NCBI GenBank assembly: GCA_963755155.1
Contig: CAVWIV010000017.1
Coordinates: 62,001-126,000 of the forward strand
DNA: 64,000 nucleotides
DNA from: PALSA-612 sp963755155
GTDB lineage: Bacteria > Actinomycetota > Thermoleophilia > Gaiellales > Gaiellaceae
Reading direction: 5' to 3'
Each line of letters starts with the position of its first letter. The stretch's first letter is position 1. Below the pieces are notes generated by a model. It searched no databases. It was not told where the DNA came from and saw only the letters and a program-made list of their open reading frames with translations. The position numbers and the translations under genes were made by a program. Positions 54,638-63,559 of the stretch are shown in pieces.

Positions 54638-57600
54638 GTGCGGCGCCCGGTCACACTCGCACTGCTCGCAGTCGTCCTCATCGGGGCCGGCTCCGCGACC
54701 GCTGCGCTGCCCGGCGGCGTTGCCGGCGGGCTGACGATCGAGAAGCTCCGCGACCATCAAATCGTCGTCCCCGCGCGACCGGGGGTCAACCGGACGACCG
54801 TGATCGTCACGCTCGGCCTGCCGCCGCTGGCCGCACGGATGTCGGAGCGGACGCTCTTCTCGACTACGGCACGGCGCAAGCTCAACGTCGCGAGCTCGTC
54901 CTCGAAGGCGTACCTCGCGCGGCTGGCCGCCGCGCAGGAGCGCGCGATGGCGACGCTGCGCCGGGAGATTCCCGAAGCGAAGGTGTCGCGCCAGTACCGC
55001 ATCCTCTTGGACGGGCTGGCCGTGAAGATCCCTGCCGGGAAGCTGCAGCGGCTCATGCAGCTCGGGTTCGTGAAGGACGTCTACCCGAGCGTCAGCTACA
55101 CGCTCTCCCTGAACCGGGGGCCGTCGATCATCGGCGGCCCGGCGTTGCGCGCGGCGACAGGCGCGGGCGGCAACGGCGTGAAGGTCGGCGTCGTCGACGA
55201 CGGCGTCGATCCGCGACATCCATTTCTCGATCCGGCAGGCATGAGCTTCCCGGCGGGCTTCCCGAAGGGCACGCCCGGCTTCACGACGCCGAAGGTGATC
55301 GCGGCGCGCGCGTTCTTCCCCGAGAACTCGACCTCCGAGTCGAGGCAGCCTCTCGACGAGTCGAACTCGTTCCACGGGACGTTCGTCGCGGGCGTCATCG
55401 GAGGCGTCGAGAACACCACGGCGCCGGCGAGCGTGCCGACGTCGTGCGTTGCCAGCTCAGGCGGCTGCCACGGTCGCATCACCGGCCTGTCCGGAGTCGC
55501 GCCCCGCGTCCATCTCGGCAACTACCGGGTGTTCAGCCAGCCGGCGCCGCTCGGAGGCTGCTGCAGCGCGAACACGCCCGAGATCATCGCCGCGTTCGAG
55601 GCCGCGATCTCGGACGGGATGGACGTCGTCAATTTCTCGGGCGGAGGCCCGCAGTCCGATCCGGCCCGCGACCCGATGGTCCAGGTCGTCACGAACGTCG
55701 TGAGGGCCGGCGCTGTGCCGGTGATCTCGGCCGGCAACGACCGCGAGCTGTTCGGGCTCGGCACGGTCGGCTCACCCTCGACCGCCCCGGATTCGATCAG
55801 CGTCGCCGCGACCGCCAACAGCCACATCTTCGCGAGGGGGCTCTCGCTCACCGCTCCCGCCGACCTCGGACAGATGCCGTTCCTCCCCGCACCGGGGAAC
55901 ATCCCCTTCGCCTGGACGAACGCCGACCAGCAGATCGTGGACGTGGGCACGATCGCCGGCGTCAGCCGCCAGCTCTGCGCGGACACGCTGCCCGCTCGCT
56001 CGCTCGCCGGCGTCATCGCGCTCGCCTCGCGCGGCGGCTGCTCGTTCGAGCTGAAGGGCCGCCTTGCACAACAGGCGGGAGCGATCGGGCTCGTGCTCGC
56101 GGACGATCGCGCAGGCGACCCCGGCGTCATCCCGTTCAACCTCGGAATCCCTGGCGGCATGATCTCCGACCTCGACGGCGCACGGATTCGCCAGGCTCTC
56201 GCAGGCTCGGGCGGCCGTGGCCGCTTCCGCGTGACCGCAGACGAGCACGCAGAGGTCTCGACGAGCTGGGCGGGAGTGCCCACGGCCTTCTCGTCGGCCG
56301 GCCTCACGGCGTTCGGCCACAAGCTCAAGCCGGACATCGCAGCGCCCGGTGACAACATCGTCTCGTCGACGCTGCTCGAGTTCGCCGGCGATCAGTACGC
56401 GATCCTCGGCGGGACAAGCTTCTCGGCGCCGCACGTCGCCGGCGCCGTCGCGCTGCTCCTCCAGCGGCATCCGTCGTGGACGCCGAAGCAGGTGAAGTCC
56501 GCTCTCATGGCCACGGCAGGCCCAGCCTGGGGAAACTCGAGCCGGACGGTCGAGGCGTCCGTGCTCATCCAGGGAGCGGGCCTCGCGAACCTCGCCGCGG
56601 CCGACACGCCGCTGTTCTTCTCCGATCCGCAGTCGCTCGCGTTCGGCGACCTCGCCGTTACCGCCGGTGGAGCGAGCTCCTCGCTCCTCGTCGCGCTGAG
56701 CGACGCCGGGGGAGGCGGAGGGACGTGGCAGGTCGAGGTGCAGCCCCAGGCGTCGACAGCGGGCGCCTCGGTGTCGGCTCCACCGGCGGTCACGATCCCG
56801 CCCGGCGGCCAGACGACGCTCCAGATCACCGCAGCAGCGACGGGCTCTGCGGTTGGCGCCGACCAGTACGGCTTCGTCGTGCTCCGCCGCGACGGCGTCC
56901 AGCGGCGCATCCCGTACGGCTTCTCCGTCACGCGCCCGTTGCTCGGGAGCGCCCAGGTGACCCCGCTCGCGAGGACGCAGACGGGCGACACGCGCACGGG
57001 CACGAACCGCGCGCGCATCTATCGCTGGCCAACCGAGCCGTTCGGCATCCTCTCGCTCTTCGGGCTCGACCAGACGGCCATCGAGGACGGGGCCGAGCGC
57101 GTGTACTCGATCGACATCCCGCCGAACACCGTGAACTTCGGCGCGGTCGTCACGGACCCGCCGCTCAACATCCGCGCCAACATCCGCAGCCTCCTGCACG
57201 CGAACGCACCGATTCACCCGTGGCTGCTCGGGTCGCTCGACGAGAACAACGTCCAGGGTTACGGCGGCACGCCGATCAACATGAACGGCTATATGCCCGA
57301 CTTCATCTTCAACGTCGGGGCGACCGGCGCCGTGCTGCCCGCGCCCGGGCGCTACTACATCGCCGTCGACTCGGGCCGCGACCCGTTCTCGGGCAGGCCG
57401 CTCGCCCGGAGGTACGTGCTTCGCTCCTGGATCAACGACGTAACACCGCCCCGGGTTCAGGTGATCACGACGCGACTTGCCACGGGGAGGCCAAGCGTCG
57501 TCGTGCGGGTCTCGGATGCGAAGTCCGGCGTCGATCCGCTGTCGCTCCTCCTGCTCTACAGGACCGAGCAGATCGCGGCGGTGCGGTATGACCACAAGAC

Positions 57601-58045
57601 GGGCGTCGCGGTTTTCCCGATCCCCAAGGACTCGCAGCCGCTCCTGCCCGGCCCCGAGTTCATGCGGGTCGTGGTCGGTGACTTCCAGGAGGCGAAGAAC
57701 GTCTCGACCCCCGGGGACGAGGCGATGCCGAACACCCGGTTCCTCGGCGTTCGCTTCTCGGTCGTCGCCCGCCCGGTGGTGACGTGGGTCACGCCCACGA
57801 AGGGCGCGTGCCTGCCGCGCCGGGCAGAGCTCGTCGTCTCCGCCTCGTCACCGGCGACGATCTCCTCGATCGGCTTCTTCGATGGGAAGCGCCAGGTGGC
57901 GCGCGTCAGGAAGTCGGACCAGGGGATCTTCCGCGCGATCTGGCGAACGGGCGGCGCGAAGAAGGGCCCACACGAGCTGACGGCCATCGTCTCGGACACT
58001 GCGGGGCGCGAGGCCGAGGCCCTGCGGCGCGTCCGCGTCTGCTGA
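54638..58045 (+). CDS. Secreted S8-family (subtilisin-like) serine protease with PA-type insert
   Basis: 1135 aa from GTG 54638. Signal peptide TLALLAVVLIGAGSATAALP; inhibitor-like propeptide to about residue 180. Catalytic Asp in VVDDGVDPRHP, His in FHGTFVAGVIGG, oxyanion Asn in VISAGNDRE, Ser in GGTSFSAPHVAG. A PA-like insert (PARSLAGVIALASRGGCSFE) lies between Asn and Ser. Fn3-like and other beta domains follow to the end (TGRPSVVVRVSDAKSGVDPL). Likely acts on extracellular proteins. Confidence 0.93.
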   Translation: MRRPVTLALLAVVLIGAGSATAALPGGVAGGLTIEKLRDHQIVVPARPGVNRTTVIVTLGLPPLAARMSERTLFSTTARRKLNVASSSSKAYLARLAAAQERAMATLRREIPEAKVSRQYRILLDGLAVKIPAGKLQRLMQLGFVKDVYPSVSYTLSLNRGPSIIGGPALRAATGAGGNGVKVGVVDDGVDPRHPFLDPAGMSFPAGFPKGTPGFTTPKVIAARAFFPENSTSESRQPLDESNSFHGTFVAGVIGGVENTTAPASVPTSCVASSGGCHGRITGLSGVAPRVHLGNYRVFSQPAPLGGCCSANTPEIIAAFEAAISDGMDVVNFSGGGPQSDPARDPMVQVVTNVVRAGAVPVISAGNDRELFGLGTVGSPSTAPDSISVAATANSHIFARGLSLTAPADLGQMPFLPAPGNIPFAWTNADQQIVDVGTIAGVSRQLCADTLPARSLAGVIALASRGGCSFELKGRLAQQAGAIGLVLADDRAGDPGVIPFNLGIPGGMISDLDGARIRQALAGSGGRGRFRVTADEHAEVSTSWAGVPTAFSSAGLTAFGHKLKPDIAAPGDNIVSSTLLEFAGDQYAILGGTSFSAPHVAGAVALLLQRHPSWTPKQVKSALMATAGPAWGNSSRTVEASVLIQGAGLANLAAADTPLFFSDPQSLAFGDLAVTAGGASSSLLVALSDAGGGGGTWQVEVQPQASTAGASVSAPPAVTIPPGGQTTLQITAAATGSAVGADQYGFVVLRRDGVQRRIPYGFSVTRPLLGSAQVTPLARTQTGDTRTGTNRARIYRWPTEPFGILSLFGLDQTAIEDGAERVYSIDIPPNTVNFGAVVTDPPLNIRANIRSLLHANAPIHPWLLGSLDENNVQGYGGTPINMNGYMPDFIFNVGATGAVLPAPGRYYIAVDSGRDPFSGRPLARRYVLRSWINDVTPPRVQVITTRLATGRPSVVVRVSDAKSGVDPLSLLLLYRTEQIAAVRYDHKTGVAVFPIPKDSQPLLPGPEFMRVVVGDFQEAKNVSTPGDEAMPNTRFLGVRFSVVARPVVTWVTPTKGACLPRRAELVVSASSPATISSIGFFDGKRQVARVRKSDQGIFRAIWRTGGAKKGPHELTAIVSDTAGREAEALRRVRVC

Positions 58046-58046
58046 C

Positions 58047-58799
58047 CTGAGAGTCGCGGTCGTCACTGGCGGCTCGAGCGGCATCGGCGCCGCACTCGCG
58101 CGGCTGCTGACGAAACGCGGCTGGCAGTGCGTCCTCGTCGCGCGAGGCGCGGAGCGGCTGGCGAGCGTAGCCGGAGAGCTGGGGGCCGAGCACGAGACAT
58201 GCGACGTCGGCGATCGCGAGGCGGTCGACGCCATGGCGGCGAGGGTCATCGCCCGCCATCCCCGGATCGGCCTGCTCGTGAACAACGCCGGCATCCCGGG
58301 CCGTACGGGATTCCTCGACGCGGAGCCCGAGCGGATCGAGAACGTCATCGACGTGAACTACCTCGGCGGCGTCTGGTGCCTCCGTGCCTTCCTGCCGGCG
58401 CTCGAGGCGGCGCGGCCGTCGCACGTCGTGAACGTCGTTTCGGTGGCGGGCGCCGTCTCCGGCGCGGGCACGTCCGGCCTCTACACGGCCTCGAAGCACG
58501 CCCAGCTCGCGTTCTCGCGCTCGGTGACGGCAGAGCTCGAGCCGCGCGGCATTCACGTCCACACACTGCTGCCGGGCTTCGCGGAGACGGAGGGCTTCCC
58601 GCAGCGCGCCGTCCTTCCCCGCCACGCGCACCGCTTCGTGATCGAGGCGGAAGACGTGGCGAAGGCGATCGTGGACGCGGTCGAGCACGACCGCCGCGAG
58701 GTGCACGTGCCCCGCTACTACCGCCTCGCGACGCTCGCGCAGGCGGTCGTCCCCGGCCTGGTAGCGAGGCTCGGCCGCGGGATGAACAAGCCGGCCTAG
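58047..58799 (+). CDS. Short-chain dehydrogenase/reductase (apparent CTG start)
   Basis: 250 aa if it starts at CTG 58047, one base after the subtilase stop. LRVAVVTGGSSGIGAALARL holds the NAD(P) site, NNAG is at about 76-79, catalytic Ser in VVSVAGAVSG, and YTASK. The next ATG (58233) would delete the cofactor site, so the upstream start is required. No ribosome site is visible, in line with coupling to the upstream stop. Substrate unknown. Confidence 0.85.
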   Translation: MRVAVVTGGSSGIGAALARLLTKRGWQCVLVARGAERLASVAGELGAEHETCDVGDREAVDAMAARVIARHPRIGLLVNNAGIPGRTGFLDAEPERIENVIDVNYLGGVWCLRAFLPALEAARPSHVVNVVSVAGAVSGAGTSGLYTASKHAQLAFSRSVTAELEPRGIHVHTLLPGFAETEGFPQRAVLPRHAHRFVIEAEDVAKAIVDAVEHDRREVHVPRYYRLATLAQAVVPGLVARLGRGMNKPA

Positions 58800-60005
58800 C
58801 TAGATCTGCCAGGCGCCGCCGCGGAGGACGGGCACGCGGGATCCGTCGCGCGTCACGCCGGTGACGTCGACGTCGTCGCCGCCGACCATGAAGTCGATGT
58901 GGGTGACGCTCCCGTTCACTCGCGAGCGGTCCTCTTCCCGCACGAGCGACGGATCGCCGTCGCCGAGCGCGATGTGACTGACGGCGTTCTCGTCGAGGAG
59001 TGTGTCGAGGAACGTCGTGCCGAGCCGCCCGATACGGCTCTCGCGATCCACGAGCGCGACCTCGCCGAGACACGCGGCGCCGTCGTCGAGAGCAGCGCGG
59101 CCGGCGAGGATCTCACCACCCTCGTCTGCGGTGATCTCGACGGCGCGGCCTTGCTCGAAGCGCACGACGAGCCCCTTGACGATCGGCCCGTCGAACAGCG
59201 CGAGCGGCCTCGTCGAGGAGACGACGCCCTCGGTGCGGGCGGGGTCGGGGGACGTGAACACCTCCTCCGAGGGGAGGTTCGCCATGTGCCGGATGCCGTC
59301 CACCGTCTCGCCGCCCGCGGTTTCCCACTGCGCGTCCGGAAAGAGGCCCACGATGAGATCGGTGCCCGGCCCTTCGAAGTGGAGCGCATCGAGCCCGGCC
59401 CCCTCGAGCCGCCGGGCGACGCCGTCCAACTCCTTCCCCCGCGCCGCCCAGGCCGCGACGGGGTCGGGCTCGTCGAGGCGGCACACGTGCCCGATCTCTG
59501 CCCACAGGCGCTCGAGAGCCTCGGGGCCTGCCAGCTCGGGGTAGACGAGCAGCGCCCAGTCGAGGGTGGGCGCCGGCACGACCGTCCAGTTGACGAGACG
59601 CTCGTTGATGACCGTGAGCACCTCCTTGATGAACGGCAGCTGGTCGCGTCCCGCGCGATCGGGGTCGAGCCCGGCCAGGGCATCGGGCGGCGCCGGGCCT
59701 GAGAGGGAGATTCGCGCAGCGCGCTGCCGGCCGAGCTCGAGCATCCGGTCGCCGAACCAGCCGGGAACGAAGTCGAGCGTCTCCGCGCGCGCATGCTCGA
59801 TCCGCGCTCGCTTCGTGTACGCGTCGAAGTACGTGACGTCCACGAACCGGGCGCCGCGCCGGTAGGCCGCCGCTGCCACCTCGCGCGCCATCTCCTCCTG
59901 GCCGAGCGAGGCGCCGACCGTGACGAGCTGGTCCTCCTGGACGTTCGCGCCGAGCACGACGGCGAGCTCGGCGAGTCGGGAGGCTCGGGCGCTTGCAGCC
60001 GGCAC
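58800..60005 (-). CDS. M29-family aminopeptidase (AmpS/PepS-like)
   Basis: 401 aa. Family blocks: ELAVVLGANVQEDQLVTVGA near the start, YRRGARFVDVTYFDAYTKRA, PGTDLIVGLFPDAQWETAGG, MANLPSEEVFTSPDPARTEG with a metal-binding Glu, and AVSHIALGDGDPSL, VTHIDFMVGG with His ligands. Length matches thermophilic metallo-aminopeptidases. Cytoplasmic peptide turnover. Stop abuts the SDR stop, convergent. Confidence 0.9.
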   Translation of the reverse strand: MPAASARASRLAELAVVLGANVQEDQLVTVGASLGQEEMAREVAAAAYRRGARFVDVTYFDAYTKRARIEHARAETLDFVPGWFGDRMLELGRQRAARISLSGPAPPDALAGLDPDRAGRDQLPFIKEVLTVINERLVNWTVVPAPTLDWALLVYPELAGPEALERLWAEIGHVCRLDEPDPVAAWAARGKELDGVARRLEGAGLDALHFEGPGTDLIVGLFPDAQWETAGGETVDGIRHMANLPSEEVFTSPDPARTEGVVSSTRPLALFDGPIVKGLVVRFEQGRAVEITADEGGEILAGRAALDDGAACLGEVALVDRESRIGRLGTTFLDTLLDENAVSHIALGDGDPSLVREEDRSRVNGSVTHIDFMVGGDDVDVTGVTRDGSRVPVLRGGAWQI

Positions 60006-60024
60006 GGCGGGCGACTCTACTCGC

Positions 60025-60756
60025 TCAGGCCGACAAATGCTGTCGTGTTGCGAGGTACCAGCCGATCGTCGCCGTGTAGCTCTCGGGAGCGACGGACAGG
60101 GCGCGCTCGCGTTCCACCCCCACGCACCCGGCGAGATCGAGGTAGCCGTCGACGTCGCGAGCCTCCTGGCGCTGCTCGGAACGCCGGAGCACGAGGCCGT
60201 TGGCCTCGAGCAGCGACCGGATGTCGGTATCGGGCAGCAGGCGCGTGTGCGTCGGGTCGCGAAGGCGCTCGAACTGATCGAGCTCGAATCCGGCGAGCGG
60301 GTCGATCGGAGCGATCTGGTCGACGATGAGCACCTGCCCGCGGATGCCGATCACGCGGCGGAGCTCAGCGACGACGAGCTCTGGGCGTGTGACGTGGTGG
60401 AGCGTGCGGACGCACGCCGCGAGATCGAACGACCCGTCCTCGAACGGCAGATGCGCGACGTCGGCTTCCACGAACGTCACGTTGGGGAAGTCCTTGGCGG
60501 CGAGCTCCCGGCCCGTATCGAGCACTTCGGGCACCACGTCCGCCGCGACGACCTCCCGCACGAGCGGCGCGGCCGCGAACGCGAACCCGCCCGTACCGGC
60601 GCCGGCATCGAGCACCCGCTCCTCGCCGGTCGGCTCGAGGAAGCTCTTGATCTGCGCCCTCAGCTCCTCGCGGCGGCTCTGCTCGTGCGCGGCCATGAGC
60701 TCCGCCGATGCGGAGAACCGCGCCTGCGTCGCCTCAGCGTGCGTGTCGTCGGACAA
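60025..60756 (-). CDS. Class I SAM-dependent methyltransferase (UbiE/Methyltransf_11 type)
   Basis: About 243 aa from TTG 60756 (GGAG upstream); ATG 60696 is the first alternative. Motif I is VLDAGAGTGGFAFAAA, motif II VVAADVVPEVLD, then VEADVAHLPFEDGSFDLAAC and RTLHHV. The C-terminal half carries the substrate loop QFERLRDPTHTRLL. Its start overlaps the CCA-adding enzyme stop by 23 bases, so it is coupled. Substrate unknown. Confidence 0.85.
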   Translation of the reverse strand: MSDDTHAEATQARFSASAELMAAHEQSRREELRAQIKSFLEPTGEERVLDAGAGTGGFAFAAAPLVREVVAADVVPEVLDTGRELAAKDFPNVTFVEADVAHLPFEDGSFDLAACVRTLHHVTRPELVVAELRRVIGIRGQVLIVDQIAPIDPLAGFELDQFERLRDPTHTRLLPDTDIRSLLEANGLVLRRSEQRQEARDVDGYLDLAGCVGVERERALSVAPESYTATIGWYLATRQHLSA

Positions 60757-61765
60757 GCTCCAATGCCTCCTCTTTCGTCGAGAGTGTGCCAGCGGCGCGC
60801 TCTTCGGCGATGAGGTCGAGCAGCTTCCCGATCTCAGGCCCGGGCGGCAGGCCGAGCTCGTCGCCGCGAAGCAGCGGCTCGGCGGGATCGTTGGCGCGTG
60901 CCTTCTCGATAGACGGGACGAGCTCGGGCAGCCCGAGGTACGCAAGCGCGTCGGTCGCCCACGGCTCCGTCGCTCGCCGAAAGCGGTGGATCGCACGCGC
61001 GGAGTCGTCGGCCGGAGGCTCGGCGCGCAACAGCGTGCGCGCGTAGCGGTCGAGGCTCCTCGAGATCGGCAGCTCTCCGAGCCTGTCGCCGAAGGCGCAC
61101 GCGAGCCGGTAATCGGGCGAGTCGACGGCGTCGATCCGGTCGAAGAGCCGGTCGGAGCCGCCCAGTGTCTCCAGTAGGCCGAGCTCACCGAGCCTGCTGT
61201 AGCCAGCCGCCGAGAGCCGCTCCAGTTCCCCGAGGATCCGCTCGCCGGCCGGGCGGGCTGCGAGAGACGCGTGCCGCCGGACGCGCTCCTCCGTCGCGTC
61301 GTCGCAGCGGAAGCCCAGCTCGTCCTCGAGCCGGACCGCCCGCAGCAGCCGGAGGGGATCTGCCTCGAAGGCGCCGTCGGTGACGGCACGAATCGTGCCG
61401 CCGGCGATGTCCGCCTGCCCGCCGAAGGGGTCGACGAGCTCGCCCCCGCCGACCGGGCGCGCCATAGCGTTGAGCGTGAAGTCCCGCGTCGCCAGGTCGT
61501 CCTCGATCCCATTAGCGAGCGGAGTGAAGTCGACCGTCCGCCCGTCCTCGAGCGCGATCCGCCAGGCCCCGTGGCGCTCGGAGAGCGGAAACGGCGCGCC
61601 GCCGCTCGCGCGCGCGAACGCCCGCGCGGCGAGCTCGGGCTCGCGGCAGGCCACGTCGAGGTCGACGACCGGGCGGCCGAGCAGCTCGTCGCGCAACGCG
61701 CCGCCGACGAGCCAGCCCTCCCCGCCCGCAAGCGCCTCGCGCAGCCGGTCGGTGAGATCAGCCAT
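60734..61765 (-). CDS. CCA tRNA nucleotidyltransferase / poly(A) polymerase family protein
   Basis: 343 aa. Catalytic head: WLVGGALRDELLGRPVVDLD with GGxxRD and DxD, RDFTLNAMA, DPFGGQADIAGG, RLLRAVRLEDELGF. HD-like or body helices follow (LLETLGGSDRLFDRIDAVDS). CCA is not encoded in any of the window's tRNA genes, so such an enzyme is needed. It overlaps alr (61758-61765). Confidence 0.88.
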   Translation of the reverse strand: MADLTDRLREALAGGEGWLVGGALRDELLGRPVVDLDVACREPELAARAFARASGGAPFPLSERHGAWRIALEDGRTVDFTPLANGIEDDLATRDFTLNAMARPVGGGELVDPFGGQADIAGGTIRAVTDGAFEADPLRLLRAVRLEDELGFRCDDATEERVRRHASLAARPAGERILGELERLSAAGYSRLGELGLLETLGGSDRLFDRIDAVDSPDYRLACAFGDRLGELPISRSLDRYARTLLRAEPPADDSARAIHRFRRATEPWATDALAYLGLPELVPSIEKARANDPAEPLLRGDELGLPPGPEIGKLLDLIAEERAAGTLSTKEEALELVRRHAR

Positions 61766-62789
61766 CGACGAACACGCGCCTCGTTCGCTCGGAGGAGGAC
61801 CGGATGCCGGTCGTGATCTCGTAGTTGATCGTCCCGGCCCGGGCGGCGTGGCTCTCGACGAGCAGCCCGTCGCCGACGAGCGTGACGGCGGTGCCGCGGG
61901 GCAGCTCCTCGGGCAGCTCGACCGCGAACGAGTCCATCGACACGGTGCCGACGACCTGCCGTCGCTCACCGGCGACGAGCACGTCCGTTCCGGTGAGATC
62001 CCTGCGGAAGCCGTCCGCGTACCCGACGGGCACGAGACCGATCCACGTCGGCCGCTCTGCCACGAAGCGGCGGCCGTAGCCGGTGCTCTCGCCTGCCTCA
62101 AGGCGCTTCACCTGAGCGAGCGAGCTCCGCCACGAGAGGACTGGCTCGAGGCCGTCCGAGGACGGGAACTCGCCGAACGGCGACAGCCCGTAGAGCGCGA
62201 CCCCGCAGCGCGCGGCCGCCGCGAAGCGCGACTGCGGGTAGCGGAGCGCAGCCGCGCTGTTCGCGATGTGCGACTCCAATTCCGGCATCGCCTCGACGGC
62301 GGCGCGAAAGCGCTCGAGTTGAAGGTTCGCGAAGTCCACGTCCATGTCCGCGGTGGCGAGGTGGCTCATCAGCCCGACGGCCTCCCGCGGCGGCTCCGGG
62401 AACCCGGCCCCGCCGAAGCGACCCATGCCCGTGTCGAGCTTCAGGTGCAGAGGAACGCCCTCCGGGAACGGCGGCTCGGACACGGCGAGCTCGAGTCGCG
62501 CGTCACGCGCCCGCCCGATGTCGTCTTCGCCGGAAGGGCCCATGACGAGGATGCGCGCGTCGGGGCAAGGCGGAACGGAGCGCGACGCCCTCGCCGATCG
62601 TCGCGACGCAGAGCGCGCGAGGCGCCCTCCGTCGAGCGCAACCCGGGACACCTCGACCGCGCCGTGGCCGTACGCGTCGGCCTTGACGACGGCCCAGAGC
62701 TGCGCGCCGTCCAGCAGCTCGAGCAGACGCCGCACGTTGTGCCGCACGGCGGCGAGGTCGATCGTGATCTCAGAACGCGTCAAGAACAT
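61758..62789 (-). CDS. alr: Alanine racemase (frameshifted)
   Basis: PLP-dependent enzyme making D-alanine for peptidoglycan. The PLP Lys is in AVVKADAYGHGA near residue 35, with C-terminal GLVPVGYADGFRRD and VSMDSFAVELPE. Between, frames shift: the stretch expected to read CVATIGEGVALRSAL lies in another frame, and removing two bases at about 62615-62628 and one of the GGGG run at 62562-62565 restores about 340 aa. ATG 62789 or TTG 62783 starts it. As sequenced it is broken, but sequence on both sides is well kept. Confidence 0.85.
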   Translation of the reverse strand: MFLTRSEITIDLAAVRHNVRRLLELLDGAQLWAVVKADAYGHGAVEVSRVALDGGRLARSASRRSARASRSVPPCPDARILVMGPSGEDDIGRARDARLELAVSEPPFPEGVPLHLKLDTGMGRFGGAGFPEPPREAVGLMSHLATADMDVDFANLQLERFRAAVEAMPELESHIANSAAALRYPQSRFAAAARCGVALYGLSPFGEFPSSDGLEPVLSWRSSLAQVKRLEAGESTGYGRRFVAERPTWIGLVPVGYADGFRRDLTGTDVLVAGERRQVVGTVSMDSFAVELPEELPRGTAVTLVGDGLLVESHAARAGTINYEITTGIRSSSERTRRVFVDG

Positions 62790-63559
62790 CGGGCAACGCG
62801 TTGACGACGTCCGAGGCGACGAGGCCGCGCTCCGGACCGAGGCGCGCGGCTTCCGCGCAGGCAACGGCTCCGGCTGCCGCCGCGTGGCGCCCGTCGAGGC
62901 CTTTCGCGAGGAACGCCGCCACGGTGCCGGTCAGGACGTCGCCGGTGCCGGCGGTCGCGAGCGACGGCGGCCCGCCGGCGTAGACGAGCACGCCCTGGCC
63001 GGGCGCCGCGACGAGCGTGTCCGATCCCTTGAGCAGGCACACACAGCCGAACATGTCGGCCGCCTGTGCGAACGGCGGCGAGGCGGTGCGCGTCGACCCA
63101 CTCGGACTCGACGCCGAGCAGCCCCGCGAGCTCGCCGGCGTGCGGCGTCAGCACCGTGGGCGCCGCCCGTTCCCCGAAGGGCTCCAGCTCGAACAGCGCG
63201 TCGGCGTCGACGACGGCCGGCAGCTCCGTCTCCGAGAGCAGCCGCCGCACGAGCTCGCGCCGGCTTTCGTCCCGCCCGAGGCCGGGGCCGATGGCGAGCG
63301 CGCCCGCCTTCTCCACCGCGTCGAAGACCTCCTCGAAGGGACGCTTCACGACTTCGAGCAGCCTCCCCTCCAGCACCGGAAGCGACTCGGCCGGCGCCGC
63401 GACCGCGACGTAGCCCGCATCGGCCCTGAACGCCGCCTCCGCCGCGAGGCACGCGGCGCCCGTGAGCCCCGGCGCGCCGCCGACGACGAGCACCGACGCG
63501 CTGTACTTCGTGTCGCCGGGCCGCTTGCGCGGGACGAGCCCGAGGATGGCCGCCGTCAC
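62770..63559 (-). CDS. nnrD: ADP-dependent NAD(P)H-hydrate dehydratase (frameshifted)
   Basis: About 262 aa from GTG 63559. It repairs damaged NADHX/NADPHX using ADP. Ribokinase-like blocks: SVLVVGGAPGLTGAACLAAE, IGPGLGRDESR, VVDADALFEL, TVLTPHAGELAGLLGV, then in the next frame KGSDTLVAAPGQGVLVYAGG and TAGTGDVLTGTVAAFLAKG with the catalytic Asp. An extra base near 63066-63070 breaks the frame. It overlaps the epimerase gene by 4 bases and alr by about 20. Confidence 0.85.

Noticed and set aside
63556..63559. A frameshift separating nnrE from nnrD
   Set aside because: Unlike the other breaks it would need two extra bases or one missing base, and the junction is a standard GTGA stop/start overlap, so two separate genes are more likely.
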